64,000 nt of DNA. It comes from Halichondria panicea. Taxonomy: Eukaryota > Porifera > Demospongiae > Suberitida > Halichondriidae. Below are positions 1 to 10,433 of this stretch, piece by piece (within the stretch, counting starts at the first letter, position 1; each line of letters begins with the position of its first letter). The notes under the pieces were generated by a model. It saw nothing but the letters and a program-made list of their open reading frames with translations, was not told the origin of the DNA and made no database searches. The stretch lies in contig NC_087380.1 in the NCBI RefSeq assembly GCF_963675165.1, positions 4,579,803 to 4,643,802 on the forward strand, written 5' to 3'. A program made the position numbers and the translations under genes.

Positions 1-42
1 CATTCCTCTAACATATCTTTGGTGCACTCAGCAGGGAAATAA
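1..42 (-). CDS. PSME4: PSME4 exon, cut by window edge
   Basis: Begins after acceptor cacag and encodes YFPAECTKDMLEE before the sequence ends. The residues fit the family block that follows VEGLI in PSME4. Confidence 0.85.
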
Positions 43-666
43 CTGTGCATGCATCAATAGAATACACATGTACAGTATGTGATTGAGGAAACCTAACAGC
101 TCGATAGTGCTTGAAAACTAGGCAGAGTGTAATCACATTCATGTACAACAACAAAACATGAAGTGTATACGTATATATACCCTATAATAAATTATATTAT
201 TAAATAATTATATGTACGTAACACTACATATAATTATACACACTATCACGGCAAGAGCAAAACTTACTTTCGAGCATGTTGAATAAGACCCTCAACAGCT
301 AAGCAGGTATGTCTGAACAGCAGGTAATAAGTTATTGCTATTCCGAATATCAACAAATACAAACATACTGAGGGTAAATCTTCATTCCCAATTCTGAAAA
401 CTTTGAGTAAAATATACGTCGACGGAGCGCATACAGTGGTCTCCAAGGCAAACACAGATCATCACGTGATAGGATTTTCAATTTTCTAAAGAGGAAAACT
501 TACAACTAAAGGCACAAACCCATTATATACTTACTTCAGAAGATGGGTGAGAAGAGTGGACCAAGTGCCAAGAAGAGGAGATTCAAGGTTGTCCCCGGTT
601 ACTAATTCAAACAGTAAATGAATGAGATGAACATGATCTTCTTTGGAGAAGTGAAGGCCATAAACT
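1..666 (-). CDS. PSME4: PSME4 (PA200/Blm10) proteasome activator, four N-terminal exons, partial
   Basis: PSME4 is the large HEAT-repeat activator that caps the 20S proteasome. Four minus-strand exons join in one frame: 535-666, 369-485, 268-312 and 1-42, the last running off the window edge. Every internal junction has an AG acceptor and a GT donor (gtaagt, gtatgt, gtaagt), and all introns split codons in the same phase (each exon starts with 1 nt and ends with 2 nt of a split codon). Readable motifs in order are GLHFSKEDHVHLIHLLFELV, LSRDDLCLPWRPLY, RRIFYSKFSELG, VEGLIQHAR and YFPAECTKDMLEE, which match the conserved N-terminal region of PSME4 (family pattern FSKEDHVLLIKLLYELV ... SRDDLELPWRPLY ... 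YFPA-T-EMLEEW). The first coding exon(s) lie at higher coordinates and were not found. The gene continues to the left of base 1. Confidence 0.9.
268..312 (-). CDS. PSME4: PSME4 45-nt exon
   Basis: Very short exon between acceptor gttcag and donor gtaagt. It encodes HTCLAVEGLIQHAR and keeps the reading frame between the neighbouring exons. Confidence 0.8.
369..485 (-). CDS. PSME4: PSME4 exon carrying LPWRPLY motif
   Basis: 117 nt internal exon between the acceptor ctttag and the donor gtatgt. It encodes KLKILSRDDLCLPWRPLYAL and RRIFYSKFSELGMKIYP. The match to the family's SRDDLELPWRPLY block identifies the gene. Confidence 0.9.
535..666 (-). CDS. PSME4: PSME4 exon carrying FSKEDH motif
   Basis: 132 nt internal exon. 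The acceptor follows a pyrimidine-rich tract ending ctcag, and the donor is gtaagt. It encodes VYGLHFSKEDH through LLTHLLK. The upstream exon that should supply the first two bases of the opening codon was not identified. Confidence 0.88.
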
Positions 667-1178
667 CTGAGAAAACTGAGGCAAAAACAAATAATTATGT
701 GTAATGTATGTATAATTATACATGTATAATATTCTTCAAAGTTCCTATACCCTTGAAATAACACATGTATAATTCCTATACCCCTATACCCTTGAAATAA
801 CACACACACAGCGTGCATGTAGTACGTCCCCACTAAACGAAACAATTGGAAACGAAGGTTAATAATGAGGTGCCAGCCCATTATTGACTACATGTACTGT
901 TTCGTTTCAGTGGTGTAACATACGAATGTGTGCCAGCTTTACCGTATGCTTACTGCGGCTACACCTAAAAACATCATTATGGCTCGGTTGCGCATGCGCA
1001 GCAAGGTGTACGGTAGTGTGTTCGTGTGTGGAGTGCTACAGCTGCTCAGTGATAAACTAGAGCACTAAAGTGCTAACCTTTGGCTGTTGACATTAATAAT
1101 AAAGATCTATAGAAACCAGATGTGTCTATAGTACATGTATGAGCATGGAAGCTGGTTAAGCAGCAAGTAACAGGAGTA
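667..1178. other. PSME4 upstream intron or flank, repeat fragments only
   Basis: No exon recognised. 930-1035 resembles ends of the dispersed repeat called P here (GCGGCTACRCC, CGCATGCGC, short TG tract). 1055-1110 is a 5' fragment of repeat R (gcactaaagtgctaacc). Confidence 0.4.
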
Positions 1179-1871
1179 AACGCCCATGCCCTCTTTTTGC
1201 TTCAAAGTTCTTGCACAGGGGTATTTTAACTCGATAATACGCCCGCCCTTAATGAAGAGTTTGAGCATGCACGCATGCACAGTAGTAAATGCCACATGAA
1301 GAAAGCAAGTTTTAGGTAGTAGCTATAGTTAGACTCTACCCCTTGCTGGACCAAGATCAGACATATAAGTTTCTCTGTGTAGATCTGTTTACCCCTGAAG
1401 ATGTATATTATGCAGAGAACAAATAGTGCTATTTGCAGAGAAAGGGAACGAAGTCATCACCCAGGCCAATTTTGCAGGTTACCTTGCCTTGGTTTGCTGA
1501 AACAAAATTATGTACCTGATAGCTCTCAAGGAGTACGAACTACAACTTTGTCCATCCTTCGGGAAATTCCTGCTGCTACATCTGACGAGCAACGAATAGA
1601 GTCCGAGTCCACTTTTTCATGTTCATTCTTATCATGCTTTAATCATACTCACGTGTTAGTTTATAACATTGTGGTTAATGAAATGTTCATACTATGTATA
1701 GAAAGCTAATAAATAATTATCATAGCCCCAAGTGTAAGCCTCGATTTGAGGAAGCGGGTGGGTGTATATTCGAGTTAAAACTTGCCGTTCGCGATTATAC
1801 GCCCAGTCCCCTACCTTAATAAGCGTAAACTTCTTGCAGAGAAGGATGGGTGTATTTTCGTGAGGGTACAG
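1179..1871. mobile_element. MITE family D, copy D2
   Basis: About 690 bp. It shares its whole body with the intact element at 38245-38938 and with the nested element at 30750-33040: subterminal aacgcccatgcc and cttgcaca blocks, the ccttgctggaccaagatcag block, and a right end tgagggtacagta that is a decayed form of GAGGGTACGGTA. The left end is worn. The open reading frames inside are not conserved between copies. Confidence 0.75.
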
Positions 1872-1984
1872 TAGACTAGAGGCATGCTGAGAACGAAATT
1901 CTATAGTTGTACATATGAGACAATGGACTAGAATCACAGCAAAGTCAGCAAAGAAGCCTCCTGGTATATTACGGCGCTAGGATA

Positions 1985-2860
1985 AGCACATACAACAACC
2001 ACAATCATAATTCTAGCTTTCTACTTTTATAGGGACTCTTTTCCATCGATCCTGGTAAAGTTGCAAATAGATAATTCTATGTATCTCGAATAAAGACTGT
2101 GTGGTCCCAACGTACGAGTTCAAGCTTCTTATGCTGTAAACCCAACGCTATGGCATCCAGGTGAGTATAGACTTAGATATCACAAACAAACCAAACTAGA
2201 ACACTGAAGTGCTAACCTTCGGCTGTTTACATGATCAATAAATGCAGTGTAATGTACGAGAACCATGGAAATTGGCTAAGTAACAAGAGCAATGAAATGC
2301 TATAAAACCTTTTCTATTGTTCCCGGTACACTTCAGCTGTAAATACGCACTTCGAAAAAGGACGCATGTAGCTAGCTAGAGGCCACGCAGACAACGTGAG
2401 AGTCAAGCTTCTTAGCTTTCATTTGACAACAAAGCTTTAAAAATCAAAATCTGCCACTTTTAAAACAAATAACTTGTTGTGTGAAGGCTCAAACCAACAG
2501 ATTACTATACCCGTGGCGGCCATGCGCGCCTCGGGTAACTAGAGCACTAAAGTGCTAACCCTCGGCTGGTGACATGATTATAAAGAAACCAGAAGAGAGT
2601 GATATAATACAGTGCATGTAAGTAATGTATGACTGAGCTGTCTAGCTTGAGAAAAGAGTTTTAGTGGTACACATAGATACGCACTGTGAAGGGTTGGACA
2701 AGGAAATAATATTGGTATAGAAGTGCATTTGGTACAAAAGAAGCAGAAGTTTTAGTAGAACAACATATCAAAAATCCACCCTAAACTGTTTTGGGTAAAA
2801 CCTTTTTATTTGTAATAATTCACGCATACAATGACATGAAAATCTGAATAAAGTGAGTTC
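1985..2860 (+). repeat. Dispersed repeat R, head-to-tail fragments
   Basis: R units start near ctagagcactaaagtgctaa and end near gcgcacctcgggtaac. Here a 3' part (ctttctacttttatag to cctcgggtaac, about 2010-2545) runs directly into the next 5' start at 2541. Another 5' start lies at 2197. The closest full-length copy is 40288-40949. 2660-2860 shows nothing recognisable. Confidence 0.6.
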
Positions 2861-2878
2861 ATAGGGTGGGAGTTACTT

Positions 2879-4640
2879 CTATAATGTATTTTCTTCCCTT
2901 TCTAAGCCAAAAGTTACTTCCACTGATGAAAGAATAATGTCCTCAGCATTTCTACACTTTTCTACTCGCCAGTTCCCACAAGCAGTTCTACATTCGAGAC
3001 CATTTTTGCGACAAGAGCATACATTAATTGGTTCCACATGGATTTTTAGAAAGATTTCACTTGCATCGCACACACTTTAGTAGGGTTTCTGGTGCAGCAG
3101 CCATGTCTCTCATGACTGGAGTTAGTGTAGTACTACACCATCAAGCTTGTCTTTGAATGTAGATCAATGTCAAGTTTGGTTGAAATTAATAATGGGTAGA
3201 CGCAATTCAGATTTAATAGTTGACCCCTGACAGCTAGAAAATGCATGCTGCATAAAGCCAGACCAGTTTGTTCTAGGTATGGCAGTGTTGCTGAATGTCC
3301 ATTCAGACAGCAAAGTGTGCGGAAGTTGCAAAACTGCTAGACCTTTCTCATGTGAGCCTACATAATGCACAATAGGTACTCTCCCTAAGCTCATTCACCT
3401 TGATGCGTTGATGTCTACACTGATCACCTGTGACTTCACAATGAGTGGTACGTTATCTTTGGGAGTTGAAACAGCTATGATTCCCAAGCTACCGTTACCA
3501 TTTAATGTTGCCACATTGTGGTCAACATTATCTACTACCCCATGCAAAGGTACCAAGAAAGTTAATTTTGTGAAATTGTTACGATGTTAGTAAGGGGGTG
3601 GAGCTTTAATCCAATGTGGTGAGGAGGAGTTCAGCGCGGGTTTACCTCAGATCATTAATGAAGAGAGCATGTATAAGCAAGCCATCGAGGGCTTCGCTCT
3701 GAATAACAGATTGTTTGTATCTGTTTACCTCATCATAACTGATGGAGAAACCTAACTGTGACATTTAGTTTACAATTAAGCCACCTTGACCCAAATATAT
3801 GGTCCAACTCAACTGATGCCAAATAGTGTATATAGGGGTTATCTGACTGTGGCCGAGTAGATCGTATAATAGAATGCTGTTATGCTGGAGTTCAGATTTC
3901 ACTTAAGAATGTCTGTAAATGGCGCGGTATCCATTCCCTGCCTTTGTTAACATTAACAATATCTTCATTGGTGGGGTAAGATTTGGAATCATACTGATTT
4001 CAGCTATTATACAGCAAGTACTATGCGCTCTGCTTCCTTCTATATGTGTTTTCAGTTTACCATTTGTCATTATCATTACAGCAAGCATAAAACAGTACTA
4101 CGTACGCCCCTCAACATTTGCAAATAATATGAATTCTTCATAATAGTTCATGCAATTTGTGTAAGCCTTTTGAGAGTATAAACACCAGATCACCAGAGAA
4201 TTCTACCATCTTGGCATGCAGTTCTGTTAGTGTATAAAACTCAGCATCAGCCTCTGATTCAAGCCCCCCTGGCACAACCTTTGGAACCTTTGTCCTGAGG
4301 CCTACCTACCCAAAACCCTTGTTGCTGATGAAGCGTTCTGCTGCAACTAAGCCAATACAACGATTTTGAACCTCAGATGCCCATGCATCCCCCCCTTTTG
4401 CTACAACACTGTAGAAGCTCGTCACGCATGGGAATTAAGTGTTTTAAATTATGCATTTTATTCCTCTCTGGATGGCGAGTATCAAATTCAGCAAATCATG
4501 CCGTTTTCTTTAAGATCTTAACCTCGTTGTTTGAGGCAACTGGTCATATTCCAAAGCACTGCCCTCATTTTCGGTTAGTAAAATCTCGACGGCAGTTCCT
4601 ATGTACTTCCAATGGGAGTTTTGTTGATACATCTGGTTAA
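2879..4640 (-). pseudogene. Decayed member of a multicopy cysteine-rich gene family
   Basis: Scattered minus-strand blocks, in order and in changing frames, match a large invertebrate family of unknown function that often looks transposon-borne. NCRRDFTNRK lies at about 4567-4600, DELLQCCSKRGDAWASEVQN at about 4352-4427, VDNVDHNVATLNGNG followed by GIIAVSTP at about 3463-3545, and PVMRDMAAAPETLLKCVRCK at about 3045-3105. NLSKNPCGTN follows, interrupted by stops, then CSCRKNGLECRTACG ending at 2879. The last part is a cysteine cluster, probably metal-binding. Frameshifts and stops show it is broken. The family name is not known to me; the assignment rests on recalled conserved blocks. Confidence 0.6.
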
Positions 4641-5326
4641 GTAGGCATTCAGCTCCAAACATCCACGTTCTCTTCACTGAAGCTGATAAGGCTCATTATA
4701 CCGTTTTCGTAGTTGCTTCGTCATTTTCAAATACCAATTTACAGATAGCACAATTACAGTCTTCTTCAAAGCTGCTAGTACTAGTAACTCCTGAAGGTAT
4801 AGCCCTCCAGCCATGGCAACCTGACCTATATACAGACAAAGCTGTAAGTACAGATTCGAAACTTGCATTGAAACTCAGTTACATTTTGAAGTGATGCCTA
4901 CAACTCAAGAGCAATAAAACTAAACCACATGCTGAAACATTTGAGAACAGAGTTTTAGTGGTACATGAGACATACACTGGGATCACAGCAAAAAAACTGG
5001 AGTATTAGAGAGTATGGCTCCTGCCAGGCTGGAGTATATAGGATCCAGAGTCAGCCAACAGCCAGTCACAATTCTAGCTTTCTATAGTGACCCTGTTCCA
5101 TTGTTCCTGGTACGGGATCACTTCACCTGTAAATACGCAGGCTATCTCGAATAAAGGCTGCGTGTAGTTAGCAAGCTGCCAACGAGCAAGTTCAAGCTTC
5201 TTAGCTTTTGCTCGCTTTTATTTGACAAGCTTTCGCATCAAAATCTGCCACTATATTCAAACCAAGATATTGTTGTAGGCTATCCATGCTGTAAACGCAG
5301 TGCTATATGGCACCTAGGTGAGTAAA
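4641..5326. repeat. Repeat R copy, worn
   Basis: 4895-5330 carries R landmarks: acatgagacatacactggg, ggctcctgccaggctggag, tgttcctggtac, and ccatgctgtaaacgcagtg. 4641-4890 shows nothing recognisable. Confidence 0.5.
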
Positions 5327-5415
5327 TTCGTGGGTATAATGTTCGCGGTATATAATTAAGCTTGATCAGCGAAAACCGCGAACATTTATACCCTTGAAAT
5401 ATACACGCTATACGG
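5327..5415. mobile_element. MITE family B, short copy B1
   Basis: Foldback of gggtataatgttcgcgg with ccgcgaacatttataccc, ending ctatacggTA. The same ends and TTCGCGG/TTCGTGG motifs occur in the copies at 13445, 14153, 41084 and 49999. Confidence 0.65.
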
Positions 5416-6381
5416 TATGTGTGAATTAGGCTATCCATGCTGTAAACACAGCGCTATGATATTCAGGTGAGTATAGACTCAGAATACACAAACAGACAAA
5501 GAAACCAATGGACTACTATACCCGTAGCCGCCCACGTGCACTTGGGTAACTAGTACTAACCCTTGGCTGTTGACATACATGAATGAAACGAGTGTTATAA
5601 TACATCAATAAATGCTCGCTTAGCCGCACAGCAGGAGCTAGAGGCATGCTGAAACTTTTGAGAACGGAGTTTTATAGTCATTCATTGTGGACTAGGATCA
5701 CAGCAAAGTCATGAAAGAAGCCTGGAGTACCTTAAAAATATGGCTCCTGTAGTATTTTCTGGGGCTAAGATCATATTAAGCAAAGAAGCAATTAGACAAC
5801 TGAAGTGCTAACCCTCAGCTGTTGACATGAATAAATAAACCAGGAGTGTTCAGTACTGTAGTAGGTAAAAGCAACAACTCACACATTCCTCCGCCCTACG
5901 TGTACTAGATAGTGAGTTGCATGCCCTCTCTTCTTTATACACCCTTGATTAAATTCATTAAGCCTCACTATGAAAAAGGCTACCGTAGAAACTGGATTAT
6001 TAGCGCCGCTCTTGGGGGTCAATAGCAGAGCTCTATATACGCTTATATTCGAGAATGCCCCTATAACATTTTCGAGCCCCGCCCAGTAACCGGATGTCTC
6101 CGTGATGAGAGCTGACTCGCAAGCTAGCTAGAAAGCGAGCAAGCAAGGCAAGCAGGCAACCATAACTGGATCTATAATGTTATGTTACAGTTCTGTTATG
6201 TTGCAGTTCATTTACATCAAACATTCACATATTGACCAGGAACTTGGAATAAAAGGACCTCATCCATGTCTCACATTCTCTCAGCATGATCAGACAAGGT
6301 AACAGCAGGAGAGTCCTTCCAGACGGATATTACCACCTATATTATAGCTATCATGCACTGCACAAGCTAACTAGCTCATAG
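5416..6381. repeat. Repeat R fragments and unassigned sequence
   Basis: R 3' tail at 5430-5550 (gctgtaaacacagcgctatg to cttgggtaac) is followed by new R starts near 5552 and 5800. At 5905-5950 a block (gagttgcatgccctct) resembles the end of element N1 (19036-19633). 5960-6380 shows no gene. Confidence 0.45.
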
Positions 6382-7440
6382 ATAAACTAGAGCACTAAAG
6401 TGCAAACCCTCGGCTGGTGACACGATAATAAAGAAACCAGAAGAGTTAATGCAGTGCATGTAGCATGTATGACTAGTACAGCAACTCAAGAGCAATAAAA
6501 CTAAACCAGACTGGAGGCATGCTGAAACATTGAGTGGTACATGTCACGTACATGAGACATGCACTGTGGACTGGGATCACAGCAAAGAAGCCTAGAGTCT
6601 TAGACTTAGAGAGGTATGGCTCCTGCCAGGCTGGAGTATAGGATCCAGTGTCAGCCAACAACCCAGTCACAATTTTAGCTTTCTATTGTTCCTGGTACAG
6701 GATCACTTCAGCTGCATAATTCTAGCTTTCTACTTTAAGGTTACGGTATACTAATTGCTCATGAATAATTCATAAGATATTTATTTTCTTTATTTCTCAT
6801 CACTACATTATTTTTGTAACTAGCAATGATTAATCAATGAAAAGAGAACATGAAACAATGCTAGCTATTATTGTAGCTAAAAGTATCTATATCTTATAAT
6901 TCCAATGAAGTGGTCTGAGGTCAGCTGAAAATGTTAGCGTCAAGTTTTGTTGACTGCATAGCTTCCAGGTTGTCTTTCTGACCAGTATTTGATGCCTAAA
7001 GACTTACTGGAGGGCGACTCGAAGAGATCTTGTTTATAGAGACCTTACAGCAAAAAATATATCCTTGTTACTACTCTACAGTCGCCATATTAGCCTACAA
7101 AAACAGCTAGAAATGGCCGTAACTTTGTTTCAACTTACTCTCTTGGGAAAAACTCTTCGAGTCGCCCTACCCCTTTATTCGTATAATAAGAAACAGCAGA
7201 CTATACGGTAAGGAGGGGTTTCCTGATGCTTAGAATCGACGCCAAGTGACCATTGCCAAGATGAGAGCCATTTTACTAGTGTACTGCATTGAACACCCAC
7301 GCAAATTTGAGCGTGGGTGGAACAGTATACCGTAACCTTAAGTAACCCTGTTCCATTGTTCCTGGTACAGGATCACTTCAGCTGTAAATAACCCATGTGC
7401 AAAGTTCACAAGTTCTGTTCAAGCACAGGGATAGGAAACG
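6382..7440 (+). repeat. Repeat R copy interrupted by a TTAA-flanked element
   Basis: The R body (actagagcactaaagtgcaa at 6384 on) is interrupted at a TTAA by the 599 bp insert 6739-7337 and resumes at 7342. The uninterrupted order of the same bases is seen in the R copy near 40630-40660 (ctttctactttagtgacc). Confidence 0.65.
6739..7337. mobile_element. piggyBac-like MITE with TTAA target duplication
   Basis: TIRs are GGTTACGGTATACT at the left and AGTATACCGTAACC at the right. Exact TTAA lies on both sides (6735-6738 and 7338-7341). TTAA duplication with such TIRs is the hallmark of piggyBac. There is no transposase ORF, so it is non-autonomous. Insertion into repeat R gives an empty-site comparison at about 40640. 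Confidence 0.8.
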
Positions 7441-7788
7441 GTTGGTATTCTCAAATACATCCGCGCTACGCTGCGGTTTAATCGAGGCCATCACAATAAT
7501 ATCTATTTCTACACCCAGTGCATAATAAACTACAATTAGACACTAGTAGATAAGATCTACATGGGAAAAGTCCCTCAGAGCAGGTATACTATGGGACTTA
7601 GTATACCTGCCAACTTACTTAGTATACCTACAAGTTTTACATAAATTACAAGATTTCACATGAGATAATAAATTATTATTAATAAGCATACATGTACATT
7701 ATTATAATAAAGCTAGCTAAAATAATAGTTTCTACTTGCTGGAAGTTGCTTGGGAGTGTTGTAAAAGTTAACTGTGCAAGATTGAAAG

Positions 7789-9286
7789 TTAAATGTAGGA
7801 ACTTGAACTGCAGAATAGGACATGTTGAGAGACTGAGATGTACATGTGTAATGTTAGTTGGAGCGTTGGATGTTTCGTGGCAGTTAAGAACGTCAGATAG
7901 ATGCTGCTTTTGTAATTGCTTACACCCTCTGTGCTGCGATGTCCTGTTATTTCCATCACTTGTTGCTCTTTCACTCCAGCATTGTACAGCCTGGTTGCTG
8001 CTGTGGCACGAAGCGAATGGTTGGTCCGAAAACCTGGGATTCCTGCTTCTGTACAAAGCCGAGAAACTGTACCCTCCAGTTTATTGTGGCCAAGAGGCTG
8101 AATGGAGAACCAGCATAAAGACGTAGGACGTAACAGCGGTTTCAAGTATAAAGCATTGTTAGGTTGATCTGGTGGACAGAGACTTTCGTAGAGCTTAAAA
8201 AGTGCAACTCTCTGGGGAGGCAGTGTTCGCATGGTGCTGAACAATTTTCGGTTTTGTTTTTCGTCCCTTAAGACCACCAGAATAATTTTTTGAGACATCT
8301 TCTCTGTATTCTAAGAAAGAACGCTGTCCAGGCCTCTCGTGTATAGCAATCTGGCATGGGTTTGCCCGTAGTTGCCTATCCTTTCCACTTCTGAGTGCAA
8401 AGTACACACCATTCATGAAAATGATGGTGTCGAGTAACGTTTGTGGCGAGTGTTTTCCTAGAAGACCTTTCGTCCAAAGCAACTCTTCTTCCTCTTCAGT
8501 TAGTGGTTCGGCCTTTCTTGATGCAGATCCAAGTCCCTCTTGCTGTAGCCTCTTCATTTCAGCATCCAGACACGCTCTAAAGTCAAAAAAACTTCGTCGT
8601 TGAAGATGTCAATGCTAGATTTTACACAAAATCTCATGTGCCTCTGAATTCCACAAACAAGGTGGTATAGCGTATTAGGAGGAAATTCTTTTCCGTTTTT
8701 TTCCTTATTTCGAACACAAAACAATGCATGTAGGAAGCTAGCTCCATGGGTTGTAGCTCAGAAAGTGGTGGTATTTGCTCGTTGCACTCATTCAGTCGAT
8801 GTTGGCACCACTCATTCCACACTCGTACGCAATATGCAGTGTCCTACAAGTATATATAGGAGTTGGTAGATTATGCTGGCGTAATTTTGAGTTTTAGGCA
8901 CACATTAGGCACCTTTATAACAATTATGAGAATAACTATTGGCTAACTTGAGCATAAAAGAATAATTATCTCAAGTATATACCAATGCCTACCTGCAAAG
9001 TTTTCTGCGGGATGGCACCAAGTTTAGCCTTCTCTATCTCTTCATTTGTTTTTCTGGGGGCAAAAGTTCTTTTTTGCAGCTTCAATCTCTTAGCAGTGGG
9101 CTCTTGTTCCAGATTCTCCCTCTTGCATTGCACAACAAGCTTGTCAACTTCAGCTTCCATGGAGTGGGAGGGGCTGGTAGTGGAGGAAGTAAGCCTAAGT
9201 TTGGGTGGAGTTTCTTCAAGGAAGTTGCAAATTTCAGTATTAAAGAACTCTCGAAGGTTAGTAGACACGTTCGTAGCTTCTTCCAT
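7789..9286 (-). pseudogene. Crypton/DUF3504-type tyrosine recombinase, three frameshifts
   Basis: Exon 1 (8993-9286) encodes a charged N-terminus starting MEEATNVSTNLREFF. A phase-0 intron (8844-8992, GT-AG) leads to exon 2, which continues DTAYCVRVWNEWCQHR. The core domain includes ELASYMHCFVFEIRKK, HLVCGIQRHMRF, RSFLEYREDVSKNYSGGLKG and NHSLRATAATRLYNAGV, then EQQVMEITGHRSTEGVSNYK. The H-x-x-R, GHRS and final tyrosine match the recombinase catalytic set in the DUF3504 family (also seen in domesticated Crypton genes). Three frame changes interrupt exon 2: at the T-run 8696-8702, the A-run 8585-8591 and the GA repeat near 8208-8214. All sit in simple runs, so decay and sequencing error are both possible. 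Confidence 0.82.
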
Positions 9287-9373
9287 ACTATACTAACTAA
9301 GTAGCCATGGCATCTGGAAGGCCTTGAGGACATGAATAGTGAGTTTGCGCATGCGCACTAGTATCTAAATGAG

Positions 9374-9447
9374 TTAGACACTGTTTCGTCGGTGTCCACG
9401 TGATTTAGAATCCCGTAGACACCTCCTAAACAGTGTCTAACTATTAT
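9374..9447. repeat. Hairpin end of the Crypton-like element
   Basis: Inverted arms ttagacactgttt ... gtgatttagaa and its imperfect complement end at 9440. In the derivatives the loop is larger (about 60 bp more). It lies just upstream of the recombinase start codon, so it may include promoter or recombinase-binding sequence; that is inference. Confidence 0.65.
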
Positions 9448-10433
9448 GTAACTGTGCTTAGTCCGTGCAACTCACTTATATTTCAAGGTCTATACCTATT
9501 GTAGTAGTCATAACCAGCACGCTTACACGTTGCATGTTCCATTAGCTCTAAAACAGCCTTGGGAACATATAACTTTATTGAAAAGTCTCTTTTTACTGGG
9601 TGTGGTCAGTCATTAGCAAGAACACTATGGACTAGGTGTGTTATAAATTGCTGAAAGAGATGATGTCTCGAGGAAACACAACTTTTTTATTTTAAGGGAG
9701 TTACCCGACATAATAGCCTCGTTCATAGGGCGTAACGCGGATAGTTTTCGAGGTTCCACTGCAGATTCAGTGTAAAAACATCACGTGCACCACTCCGTTT
9801 CAACTCTTCAATCTATGGTTCAAGCTACATTTTGCTCGCTTTTATTAGACAACGAAGCTTTAACACCGAAAGCTGTCACTATCAAAAGTACTAACTTGTT
9901 GTGTGGAGGCTACCCATGCTGTAAACACAGTGCTAGAACATCCAGATAAGCAGACCCAGTCATAAGCTTCCTCGACAAAGAAGCTTTAACATCAAACTCT
10001 GCCACTAGATATTGTTGTGTGAAGGCTATCCATGCTGTAAACGCAGTGCTGTGGCATCCAGGTGAGTAGAAAAGCCCATCCCAAACAAACAAACAAACAG
10101 ACTAACGGACTACCATACTCGTGGCCGCCCACGCGCACCTCGGGTAACAAAATTAGTCGAATCAATTCTAAATTTTCACTAACCTTCGCATAATTGGAAA
10201 AGCGCTTCAATTCGAGTATAAAAAGCCTGCAGTTGAGCATGCGCTTAAAATAAAATTATAGTCGAGTAAGCGCTGTTTCTACGGTATTTGTAGTTTCTTA
10301 GGCCCTCGCGCTCAAAACTACCGTTGGTACTAGATCTAGGTATTCATCTAAAAGACGCCTCCTTCTAATAAGGCGCCACCTCCAAGTAAGCTATTTCTTG
10401 TTTTGCATTGAATACACTAGCATTGAAAACGTA
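9448..10433. repeat. Unassigned sequence with two repeat R tails
   Basis: 9448-9830: nothing recognised. 9830-10150 holds two consecutive R 3' parts (ccatgctgtaaacacagtgc at 9914, and again ccatgctgtaaacgcagtgc at 10029), ending cgcgcacctcgggtaac. 10150-10433: no gene seen. Confidence 0.5.

Larger units (their letters stand above)
7536..9447 (-). mobile_element. Crypton-like tyrosine-recombinase element, near full length
   Basis: The left end is TTAGACACTAGT at 7536. The right end is a hairpin whose outer arm ends in the complement of TTAGACAC (to 9440), followed by the complement of ATAATAG (9441-9447). Both ends, with about 90 bp next to the left end and 70-110 bp of the right, recur in the ~315 bp derivatives at 15733-16361, which defines this as one element. 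It carries a recombinase gene (7789-9286, minus). No target-site duplication is evident, as expected for a Crypton. Left-end landmarks shared with the derivatives are catgggaaaagt, cagagcaggtatac and gggacttagtatacctgc. Confidence 0.75.

Noticed and set aside
1401-1709. 102-residue plus-strand ORF
   Set aside because: Lies within MITE D2. The same region in D1 and D3 does not keep the frame.
3919-4143. Plus-strand membrane-protein-like ORF (74 aa)
   Set aside because: It overlaps the decayed minus-strand gene family on the opposite strand and has no start or splice support.
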